A DNA stretch of 64,000 nucleotides, from assembly GCF_000023825.1 (NCBI RefSeq), contig NC_013061.1, positions 4,092,001-4,156,000 of the forward strand, written 5' to 3'. The notes beneath the pieces were generated by a model that did no database searches, was not told the DNA's origin, and worked only from the letters and a program-made list of their open reading frames with translations. Positions within the stretch are counted from its first letter, which is position 1. Every line of letters begins with the position of its first letter. The DNA comes from Pedobacter heparinus DSM 2366. GTDB lineage: Bacteria > Bacteroidota > Bacteroidia > Sphingobacteriales > Sphingobacteriaceae. A program made the position numbers and the translations under genes. Shown here one piece after another: positions 9,102 through 16,262 of this stretch.

Positions 9102-10070
9102 CTATATCCAATTCTTTTCAACCATATCCCTAATGTGATAGGTGGTGATGATACTTGCACCTGCACGTGCAAAGCCATACATAGTTTCCATCACTACTTT
9201 TTGCTCATCTATCCAGCCTTTTTGCGCAGCAGCTTTAACCATCGAATATTCTCCGGATACATTGTAACAGGCAATCGGCAGATCAGTATGTTGTTTCAGG
9301 TTCTGGATCACATCCATATACGCCAGTGCCGGTTTCACCATCAACACATCAGCACCCTCGCTTTCATCCAGCAAAGCTTCCCTAAGTGCTTCATGACCAT
9401 TCCTGAAATCCATCTGGTAAGCTTTCCTGTCGCCCTTGCCCGGAGCACAATCGGCTGCCTCTCTGAAAGGTCCGTAATAAGCTGAGGCAAATTTGGTAGC
9501 GTGAGACATAATGGCAGTATTTACGTAACCCGCTCCATCCAGTACAGTTCTCATTGCAGCTACCCGCCCATCCATCATATCCGATGGAGCCAGCATATCG
9601 GCACCAGCCTGGGCATGGGTTAGCCCCATTCTGGCTATAACCTCCACTGTTTCGTCATTCTGCACATACTCATCCCTTAAAATGCCGCAATGTCCGTGGG
9701 TAGTATAAGAACAAACACAAACATCCGTTACCACGTAAAGGTCATCACCAAAGTTCTTTTTTAACATACGGACAGCAGAAGGTACCAAAGAATGGTCGTG
9801 ATAAGCTGCCGCCGCATTTTCACTTTTCTCATCACCCACACCAAACAGCATAATTTTGTTTACACCCAGCTTTAGTCCTTTCTCCACATCTCTTACCAAT
9901 GTATCTTCAGAAAAATGACTGATGCCGGGCATCGCATCCAGCGGACGGACCACATCTTTACCAGGTACAATAAAGTATGGATAGATGAACTGGTCTTTGG
10001 TTAACCGGGTTTCAGCTACCATTTCTCTCACAACCGGATTTTTTCTTAATCTACGTGGACGTTGTAACAT
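9102..10070 (-). CDS. hemB: Delta-aminolevulinic acid dehydratase (porphobilinogen synthase)
   Basis: The 322-residue enzyme condenses two 5-aminolevulinate molecules to porphobilinogen. It carries the three-cysteine zinc site in TDVCVCSYTTHGHCGIL (Cys118, Cys120, Cys128), so this is the zinc-dependent form. It also has the active-site loop ADMLAPSDMMDGRV and the second lysine region VLMVKPALAYMDVI. Length is normal. It starts 7 bases after the hemCD stop and precedes hemL by 20 bases. Confidence 0.96.
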   Translation of the reverse strand: MLQRPRRLRKNPVVREMVAETRLTKDQFIYPYFIVPGKDVVRPLDAMPGISHFSEDTLVRDVEKGLKLGVNKIMLFGVGDEKSENAAAAYHDHSLVPSAVRMLKKNFGDDLYVVTDVCVCSYTTHGHCGILRDEYVQNDETVEVIARMGLTHAQAGADMLAPSDMMDGRVAAMRTVLDGAGYVNTAIMSHATKFASAYYGPFREAADCAPGKGDRKAYQMDFRNGHEALREALLDESEGADVLMVKPALAYMDVIQNLKQHTDLPIACYNVSGEYSMVKAAAQKGWIDEQKVVMETMYGFARAGASIITTYHIRDMVEKNWI

Positions 10071-10077
10071 AAGTATA

Positions 10078-11658
10078 TTATTTTATATCTATCCCGAAAA
10101 CAGCTTCAGCTAAACCGATTTCATCCGGAGAATAAGGTAAAATACAATCTACCCCCATCTCCTCAAACTTTTTGGCTGTAGAATTTCCGATTGCAATTAC
10201 CCGCTGTCCTGGTTCCAATAAATTGTCAACAAAATACGCGTCTACATTAGATGGGCTGGTAAATATCAGCACATCCGCATAAGTCTGGTCTATATCTTCT
10301 TCAATAACGGTCTCATAAATCGGCAGGTCAATCACCTTGGTATCCGGTTTTAAGGCTTTCTGGATACTTAATAAAGAATCCTGTGCCCTGGGAAATAATA
10401 CCGTCTTACCCGATACCTCTTCTGCAAATAATTCTGCTACTTCGTCTATATCCCCGCCTTCACCTACATAGTCGGCCAAATGACCAGTTCTTCTTAGCGA
10501 ATCTTCAGAGCCACGTCCTGCCACTCCAAACTTAACATGCTTAGGCAACATGGGTTTCAGGTTAAAGAAATAATCAACACTGTTCCTGCTGCTGAAAAAG
10601 ATCCAGTCTATGTGTTTCAAATAAAATGGATCCAGTACCGTTACGATCGGGAAAGTACGGATCAGCGATCTGTCCTCTATTGCTATATGGTGTTTTTCAA
10701 GTGCTTTTCTAAAATAATTATGCTCTCCTACTTCGCGGGAAATAAAAACTTTAGCCGGAAATTTCCTGTCAGCACTAAATTTGGCAACAATTTTTTCAGC
10801 CAGCCCGTCCAGTTTTTCTACCCTGTAAAACAAGCGGTCAGGAAAGTCTTCATCCGTTTCGGCCTTTGATGTCCAGACTTCATATTGTCCGTCTTCTTTT
10901 TTGCAATAACAGCCTAAAGGCATATGACAGCCTCCTTCAAACAGGTTCAGCACTTTACGTTCAATGGCTATTTCTTCGGCAGTTTCGGAATGGTTTATTT
11001 GCTGCAGAATATCAAAAAGCTCATTTTCATTTTCCCTGATCTGAATGGCAAGCGCGCCCTGTGCAGGAGCTGGAACCAGTTCAGTAGTATCTACTACCTC
11101 AACATGGAATTCAGAAAGGTCAATATTCAAACGGTTTACCCCGGCTCTTGCCAGTAGAATGGCATCGTAATCCTCGTCCCTTAACTTTTGTATGCGGGTA
11201 GGTACGTTGCCCCTTAAATCTTCAATATTTAAATCAGGCCGAAGCGCCAGTAACTGGGCTTTGCGCCTGTTGGATGAAGTTCCAACCATAGCCCCCTTTT
11301 TCAGCGACAGCTTATGATTGATGCTGACACAATCTTTAAGGATCAGCAACAGCTCAGATGGGTCTTCCCTTTCAGTTACCGCAGCAATGGTTAAGCCTGC
11401 AGGATGTACCGTCGGTAAATCTTTATGGGAATGTACAGCAATATCGATGGTACCACCCAGAAGTTCTTCTTCCAGTTCTTTCGTAAAAAACCCCTTACCT
11501 TCAAGCTTGTCGAGCCTCAGATTTAAAATTTTGTCGCCCTGGGTTTTGATGATCTTCAGTTCAGCTTCAACACCGATAGCTGCTAATTTATCTTTAATGA
11601 AATTGGCTTGCCATAAAGCCAGGTCGCTACCTCTTGTACCTATAATAAGTCTTTTCAC
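10078..11658 (-). CDS. hemCD: HemC-HemD fusion: hydroxymethylbilane synthase and uroporphyrinogen-III synthase
   Basis: This 526-residue protein joins two consecutive enzymes. Residues 1 to about 300 are HemC: GTRGSDLALWQA, catalytic Asp80 in AVHSHKDLP, the GTSSNRRKAQL loop and dipyrromethane-cofactor Cys244 in FEGGCHMPLGC. Residues from about 301 to 526 are HemD: KVFISREV, IFFSSRNSVDYFF, VLFPRAQDSL, LIFTSPSNVDAYF, VIAIGNSTAKKFEEMG. Fusion could pass the unstable linear tetrapyrrole between active sites. The start is GTG at 11658, giving the standard MKRLIIGTRG opening. It lies 24 bases after hemA. HemC-HemD fusions are known in some bacteria, so the architecture is notable but not new. Confidence 0.95.
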   Translation of the reverse strand: MKRLIIGTRGSDLALWQANFIKDKLAAIGVEAELKIIKTQGDKILNLRLDKLEGKGFFTKELEEELLGGTIDIAVHSHKDLPTVHPAGLTIAAVTEREDPSELLLILKDCVSINHKLSLKKGAMVGTSSNRRKAQLLALRPDLNIEDLRGNVPTRIQKLRDEDYDAILLARAGVNRLNIDLSEFHVEVVDTTELVPAPAQGALAIQIRENENELFDILQQINHSETAEEIAIERKVLNLFEGGCHMPLGCYCKKEDGQYEVWTSKAETDEDFPDRLFYRVEKLDGLAEKIVAKFSADRKFPAKVFISREVGEHNYFRKALEKHHIAIEDRSLIRTFPIVTVLDPFYLKHIDWIFFSSRNSVDYFFNLKPMLPKHVKFGVAGRGSEDSLRRTGHLADYVGEGGDIDEVAELFAEEVSGKTVLFPRAQDSLLSIQKALKPDTKVIDLPIYETVIEEDIDQTYADVLIFTSPSNVDAYFVDNLLEPGQRVIAIGNSTAKKFEEMGVDCILPYSPDEIGLAEAVFGIDIK

Positions 11659-11682
11659 GTTGATGCTAATTTTTTGGCAAAT

Positions 11683-12912
11683 TTAGCTATTCTTTACCAA
11701 TATCTCCTTTGCCATAACCATTGGAACGCTGATGTATTTTTTTTCCATGTAATTCATCACTTTTTCCAATAATAACCTCGAATTTTCATCAAGCTTATCA
11801 ATCTCATCAGCAAAAACACCATTGATAGCGGTATGCTTGATTTCCTTAATTTTCTGCGGAACGCAGCTCATCGCGATTTCAATTTTGCGTTGGCGCAATA
11901 CCAGTTCAAAATCTTTGATGTTTTGTTCGATGATGTGTTCGGCATTCACCAGTTCATCATAGCGTTCCTGAATATTTTTTCGGGCAATCTCTTTCAGAGA
12001 TTCAACCTCTATGTAGTGTATTGGGAAGTTTTTAACCACTTCAGCAGCGGTATCATTAGGAATGGCCAGGTCAACAATTACCTTTTTACCTGTATCACCA
12101 TTCAGTAATTTTGTATAAATTTCCTCAGTAATGATCGGTTCGGTGGCACCTGTACAAGTGATGATGACATCAAATCCCTGTTTATAATCTTCAAGTGCTG
12201 TAAGTGGATAAGCTTTGCCATTTAGCTCTTTAGCCAGGGCTTCAGCATTTTTGAGGGTCCTGTTGAAAACAGAAAAGTTAGAATATTTGTGTTTTTTAAG
12301 GTATTGTGCCAGGAGTTTGTTGGTTTCACCTGCGCCAACAATAAGCAGGCGGGCCTCACTGGAACACATTTTAAGGTCCCGCAGCTTGCGGTAAGCAAGC
12401 GAAACGATAGAGACGGGATTCTTAGAAATATTGGTATGGGTATATACTTCTTTGGCTGTTTTGACCACCCGGTTCATGATCATTCGCATATAATCACCGG
12501 TAAATCCGGCTACACGACAAGCTTCATAAGCTTTGCGGATCTGTGCCAGGATCTCTTTCTCTCCGACAACCAGGCTTTCAAGGGAGCAGGAGGTCCGCAA
12601 CAGGTGATTGAATGCATCAACCTGTTCATAAACTGATACGTTTTCAATAAACTGCTCCATATATTGTGCGGGCAGCCCCATGTCCAGTACCGTTAAAAAC
12701 CGCAGTATGAAATCTTTATCTAAAATACTTGGAGAAGTAAATACGAATTCGACCCGGTTACACGTTCCTACATAGAATATTTCTTTAACACCTAACTCGG
12801 ATTGAATGTTTCTCAACCTGTCGTCTAATGTCTGCTCACATATCACTAATTTACCTAAGGATTTTAAGTCAATCTGTTTATGCGTAAAAGCAATGATCTT
12901 TAAATATTCCAA
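11683..12912 (-). CDS. hemA: Glutamyl-tRNA reductase
   Basis: The 409-residue enzyme reduces glutamyl-tRNA to glutamate-1-semialdehyde, the first committed step of the C5 pathway. The catalytic cysteine is Cys51 in FYVGTCNRVEFVF. The SLVVGEKEILAQIRKAY motif, the Rossmann NADPH site (LLIVGAGETNKLLAQYL) and the C-terminal helical dimerisation region are all present. The start is TTG at 12912. It heads the run and has a -7 promoter box 30 bases upstream. A weak start on the first, often feedback-controlled, enzyme may limit flux. Confidence 0.95.
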   Translation of the reverse strand: MEYLKIIAFTHKQIDLKSLGKLVICEQTLDDRLRNIQSELGVKEIFYVGTCNRVEFVFTSPSILDKDFILRFLTVLDMGLPAQYMEQFIENVSVYEQVDAFNHLLRTSCSLESLVVGEKEILAQIRKAYEACRVAGFTGDYMRMIMNRVVKTAKEVYTHTNISKNPVSIVSLAYRKLRDLKMCSSEARLLIVGAGETNKLLAQYLKKHKYSNFSVFNRTLKNAEALAKELNGKAYPLTALEDYKQGFDVIITCTGATEPIITEEIYTKLLNGDTGKKVIVDLAIPNDTAAEVVKNFPIHYIEVESLKEIARKNIQERYDELVNAEHIIEQNIKDFELVLRQRKIEIAMSCVPQKIKEIKHTAINGVFADEIDKLDENSRLLLEKVMNYMEKKYISVPMVMAKEILVKNS

Positions 12913-12941
12913 AATTTATTATCCTGTTATTTTTAGCGAAA

Positions 12942-12949
12942 CAAAAGTA
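12942..12949 (-). promoter_or_regulatory. Candidate -7 box (TACTTTTG) of the haem operon
   Basis: On the minus strand this reads TACTTTTG, an exact TAnnTTTG match, 29 bases before the TTG start of hemA. It is the only exact match I see on that strand in the hemA-hydrolase intergenic region, so it probably drives the long downstream run. Confidence 0.5.
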
Positions 12950-13041
12950 ATAAGACAAGGCTGTTCCACTGTCATTATGCTGTAATTAAGAGCTATTTAG
13001 AAAGATTTTAAATAAATAAGATAACTTAAACATCCGCATTT

Positions 13042-13049
13042 TAATTTTG
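13042..13049 (+). promoter_or_regulatory. Candidate -7 box (TAATTTTG) of the alpha/beta hydrolase gene
   Basis: The sequence TAATTTTG matches TAnnTTTG exactly and lies 34 bases before the ATG at 13084. It is divergent from the hemA promoter in the same intergenic region. Confidence 0.45.
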
Positions 13050-13083
13050 TTATATGAGCTAAACACCATACATGTAGATAGAT

Positions 13084-13905
13084 ATGATCATAAAAGAGCT
13101 TTTTTCAATAAGTGGCGCAGCCCAAAAAACCATTTACGGCGATTGTACTTATGACGATAAAAACACAAATCAGGACACTATAATTTTTATCCATGGCTTT
13201 AAAGGCTTTAAAGACTGGGGGGCGCATAACCTCGTTGCTTCTTTTTTTGCCTCAAAAGGCTACAGATATGTCAAATTTAACCTGTCGCACAGTGGCGTTA
13301 CCGCACAAAATCAATACGATGTAACGGACATGGAAACTTTTGCTGCCAATACGATCAGCAAAGAACTGACCGATGTTAATGCAGTAATTGATTATGTTGC
13401 GGCTACCTGGCCAACTGCTGCCATCAGTCTGATAGGGCACAGCAGGGGTGGTGGACTGGCCATTATACAGGCTGCAAAAGATACCCGCATCCATAAACTC
13501 ATTACCTGGTCGGCCATTTCCGATTTCTCCAGTCTCTGGAAAAAAGAACAGGAAAAGGAATGGGCAGCAACCGGACAAATTTTTGTAGAGAATGCCAGGA
13601 CAAAAGAAAAAATGCCATTAAACAACACCCTGCTTGATGATTTTAATCAAAACAAAGAAAAGGTCGACATCATAAGAGCAGCAAAAAAAATACATATCCC
13701 CTGGCTTATTCTTCATGGTGATGAAGATGTAAACGTGAAATTTAGTGTTGCCCAACAACTGGCACAAAAGCAGCTTAAGGCAAAAATACAAAAAATTCAA
13801 GGCGCAAACCATGTTTATGGGGCTTCCCATCCTTATGCTGCCAATCAGCTACCAATGCATTTGCAGGAAGTTGCAGAAAAGACCCTGGCCTTTATCAGTG
13901 CTTAG
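13084..13905 (+). CDS. Alpha/beta hydrolase
   Basis: This 273-residue protein has the alpha/beta-hydrolase plan. There is an oxyanion strand IIFIHGFKGFKDWG at about residues 33-46, nucleophile Ser120 in the elbow SLIGHSRGGG, a candidate acid in LILHGDEDVNVKF near residue 214, and a candidate catalytic His in GANHVYGASHP near 241. It resembles dienelactone hydrolase or peptidase-like members, but the substrate cannot be read from sequence. No signal peptide is evident, so it is cytoplasmic. Its 3' end overlaps the convergent MFS gene by 11 bases. Confidence 0.88.
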   Translation: MIIKELFSISGAAQKTIYGDCTYDDKNTNQDTIIFIHGFKGFKDWGAHNLVASFFASKGYRYVKFNLSHSGVTAQNQYDVTDMETFAANTISKELTDVNAVIDYVAATWPTAAISLIGHSRGGGLAIIQAAKDTRIHKLITWSAISDFSSLWKKEQEKEWAATGQIFVENARTKEKMPLNNTLLDDFNQNKEKVDIIRAAKKIHIPWLILHGDEDVNVKFSVAQQLAQKQLKAKIQKIQGANHVYGASHPYAANQLPMHLQEVAEKTLAFISA

Positions 13906-15157
13906 CTGGGATTTTCAATACAGCGTCTTTCTTTTTCACCATTACACTTACACGGTAAACCAAAAATATGCATAAAAGTATAAGTGCCGATACCACTATA
14001 CCTAAAGTATCATAATGCTCCAGTGGACTACTCTTTGTTCTCTGTGTAACGATCAAACCAGCACATAACGCAGCAATACCACCGGCCATTTGTTGTATAG
14101 AAGCATTGACACTCATAAAAGCCCCCCTGTCATTTAGGTCAGGGATGCTCATCGTAAGTGTAGTTGCAGGAATCATCCTGCTCATCACCCCCATAAATAA
14201 GACCATATTGATCACGATAACCTGCCATAATGGAACCGGACTAAGGTTAGTGTATACCAGAATCATTACCACTGCAAGCAATGACCCACCAGTAAACACC
14301 ATAAACTTGTCTACTTTATCACTTAATTTTCCAATTAATGGCATTACAACAACAGCAGCCAGGCCGGTAAACATAAATACCAATGGCAGTTGCGCTTCAG
14401 TAATGTTGATGTTATTGATCAGATAAGCACTTCCAAATGGCATTAACATAAAACCACCAACACCCATAAATGCAGTTGCAATAAATCCTGTCTGATAGGA
14501 ACGGTTAGAAACCGCATGCCACAAATGCAGGAAGGCGCTTTTGTCTGATTGTATGGCCAGATGCTTGTCAATTGGTTTTATCTTGATCAGAATTGCAATT
14601 GCGATCATTATTGCCAATATCACAATCATCAGAAATGAAGAATGCCAGCCCCATATATTGGCAAAATACAAACCAATGGGTATACCCAGTACCTGGCTTG
14701 CAGCGAAACCCATCTGCACAACCCCCATCACTCTGCCACGTTGGTGAACGGCAAAAATATCTGTAATGATTGTCATAGAGATGGCGCCGATTACACCACC
14801 AAATAAACCGGTTACAATCCTTGCACCAAGTAGCATCTCGTAATTGGTGGCAAGTGCACAACACAAGGTTCCTATAATAAAACCGCTGTAAAAAAACAGC
14901 AGCAACTTTTTACGGTCAAATTTATCGGCAAAACCGGCAGCCATAATTCCTGAAGCACCTGCACTAAAAGCATAGGAAGAGACGACCAATCCAAAACCTT
15001 TAGGGCTTATGGATAACGATTTCATTAAAAAGTCGCCAAGTGGCGCAAGTACCATAAAGTCCAGTACAATTGTAAACTGCAGTAAAGCCAGCAAGGCAAT
15101 AACCAGCAGTTGGTAAGAACTAAAAGGCTCGGCTATATTTTTTTGAGGTTGTTGCAT
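13895..15157 (-). CDS. MFS transporter, drug-efflux type
   Basis: The 420-residue membrane protein has about 12 transmembrane segments. It carries an MFS motif A-like loop (GFADKFDRKKLLLFF) between helices 2 and 3 and a second in the C-terminal half (PLIGKLSDKVDKFM). The GLFGGVIGAISMTIITD region resembles the motif C antiporter signature of the DHA1 family. It is the third gene of an operon with a TetR regulator and a 74-residue protein, an arrangement typical of substrate-induced efflux. Substrate unknown. The gene ends 11 bases inside the convergent hydrolase gene. Confidence 0.88.
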   Translation of the reverse strand: MQQPQKNIAEPFSSYQLLVIALLALLQFTIVLDFMVLAPLGDFLMKSLSISPKGFGLVVSSYAFSAGASGIMAAGFADKFDRKKLLLFFYSGFIIGTLCCALATNYEMLLGARIVTGLFGGVIGAISMTIITDIFAVHQRGRVMGVVQMGFAASQVLGIPIGLYFANIWGWHSSFLMIVILAIMIAIAILIKIKPIDKHLAIQSDKSAFLHLWHAVSNRSYQTGFIATAFMGVGGFMLMPFGSAYLINNINITEAQLPLVFMFTGLAAVVVMPLIGKLSDKVDKFMVFTGGSLLAVVMILVYTNLSPVPLWQVIVINMVLFMGVMSRMIPATTLTMSIPDLNDRGAFMSVNASIQQMAGGIAALCAGLIVTQRTKSSPLEHYDTLGIVVSALILLCIFLVYRVSVMVKKKDAVLKIPAKH

Positions 15158-15203
15158 TGTTGATCAGTGTTAAACCAGTTTTTGTTTAAAATTAAGAGAT
15201 GTG

Positions 15204-15428
15204 TTAAATAAGTTCTTCGCAATGGTAGCCATTTTGTGCAACCAGTTTAATCACTTCTTCGCGCTTAAGGGTAGGTGATACGATGCGCAGTACGCAGTCT
15301 ATATCCTGCAAATCGACCGTCCATTGATCAATCTGGTATTCTTCCATGATCTTACCGATATAGCGTTTATCTCCTTCTGTACGTATATCCGTTTTAAAAA
15401 GCAAAATATGTTCAATATTGATGTCCAT
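15204..15428 (-). CDS. Small protein with HMA-like ferredoxin fold lacking CXXC
   Basis: The 74-residue product has a beta-alpha-beta-beta-alpha-beta pattern: MDINIEHILLFKTDI, a helix around RYIGKIMEEY, strands WTVDLQD and VLRIVSP, a helix REEVIKLVAQNG and a final YHCEELI. That is the layout of heavy-metal-associated (HMA) domains, but the metal-binding CXXC is missing; only single cysteines occur (DIDCVL, YHCEE). It sits between the TetR gene (35-base gap) and the MFS gene (46-base gap), on the same strand. It could be a ligand-binding or regulatory accessory to efflux. The fold assignment is a pattern judgement. Confidence 0.65.
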   Translation of the reverse strand: MDINIEHILLFKTDIRTEGDKRYIGKIMEEYQIDQWTVDLQDIDCVLRIVSPTLKREEVIKLVAQNGYHCEELI

Positions 15429-15463
15429 AATTGTAGTTTTAGTTCTCCGGCCTTTGCGGCCAT

Positions 15464-16054
15464 TTATTTTTTTAAAGCTTTAATTACCAGCTCAAATGTT
15501 TTCCAAAGAATTTCATCTGTCAGCACAAATGGTTTTCCGCCTAAACTCTGCCCCTCATTATGGAACCTGATCAGGTTATACAAAGGCGCAAAAGCTATAC
15601 TCCAATAAGTTTCAAAAGGCATTTGGTCAATTTCTCCCCTTTCAATGGAATTGTGCATAAACTTACCAAGAGGTTCTTTAAAGTTCTTCCCAAAAACTTC
15701 TAAAACCTTTAACTGGTAGGTAGAAGTACGCAGCTGTTCTATCATCTGTGCGGACCATGGGTTTTCAAACAAACATTTCGCCCTGTTTTTCCACTGCTGT
15801 TTTAATCCTTCTTCAAATGAACTCTCAGGGTCAAAGTTTTCGAGCATAATCGCACTCATCCGTTCTACTTCCTCTATACCTACCTTTAAGATCAGGTCGT
15901 CCTTGTCCTGATAATAAATGTATAAGGTTGCCACAGATATTTTGCAAGCCTTAGCAAGCTTATTCATTGTAAAACCCTCAAAACCAACCTCAACTAATAG
16001 CTCTATTGCTTTTTGTTTAACCAGTTCTACTTTATTTATATCCCTTGCACGCAT
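15464..16054 (-). CDS. TetR/AcrR-family transcriptional regulator
   Basis: The 196-residue protein has an N-terminal TetR helix-turn-helix (KAIELLVEVGFEGFTMNKLAKACKISVATLYIYYQDKDDLI, about residues 14-53). A variable all-helical ligand domain with several aromatic residues follows. Members of this family usually repress their own operon until a ligand binds. A 22-base palindrome directly over its promoter, and the downstream small-protein and MFS genes, support local efflux control. The ligand is unknown. Confidence 0.92.
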   Translation of the reverse strand: MRARDINKVELVKQKAIELLVEVGFEGFTMNKLAKACKISVATLYIYYQDKDDLILKVGIEEVERMSAIMLENFDPESSFEEGLKQQWKNRAKCLFENPWSAQMIEQLRTSTYQLKVLEVFGKNFKEPLGKFMHNSIERGEIDQMPFETYWSIAFAPLYNLIRFHNEGQSLGGKPFVLTDEILWKTFELVIKALKK

Positions 16055-16072
16055 AGTATTTTAATTGCGGCA

Positions 16073-16080
16073 CAAATGTA
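16073..16080 (-). promoter_or_regulatory. Candidate -7 box (TACATTTG) of the TetR operon
   Basis: On the minus strand this reads TACATTTG, exact to TAnnTTTG, 19 bases before the TetR ATG. Its upstream end overlaps the palindromic operator by two bases. Confidence 0.5.
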
Positions 16081-16100
16081 AATGAATATTCATTCATTTA
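16079..16100. promoter_or_regulatory. Palindromic operator of the TetR regulator
   Basis: Arms TAAATGAAT (16079-16087) and ATTCATTTA (16092-16100) are perfect inverted repeats separated by four bases. The core AATGAATATTCATT is itself a perfect palindrome. Size and symmetry fit TetR-family operators, and the site sits just upstream of the -7 box, where a bound dimer would block RNA polymerase. Binding by the adjacent regulator is inference. Confidence 0.7.
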
Positions 16101-16262
16101 TAAAATTTATTTTCACCTATTTGCAGATTTGGCTTTTTGTAGTTGCCTGCAATTCCTTGTTTTACATCACCGATTGCTATGATCACAGACAGCGAAGGCA
16201 ACCGGATCGGACTTCAGGATGAAGAATAATTATGGTTTTGCAAGGAAATTAAACGATTATTT

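Noticed and set aside
15429..15463. GGCC-based hairpin between tetR and the small gene as a terminator
   Set aside because: Only four G-C pairs and no proper T run after it on the transcribed strand; too weak to call.
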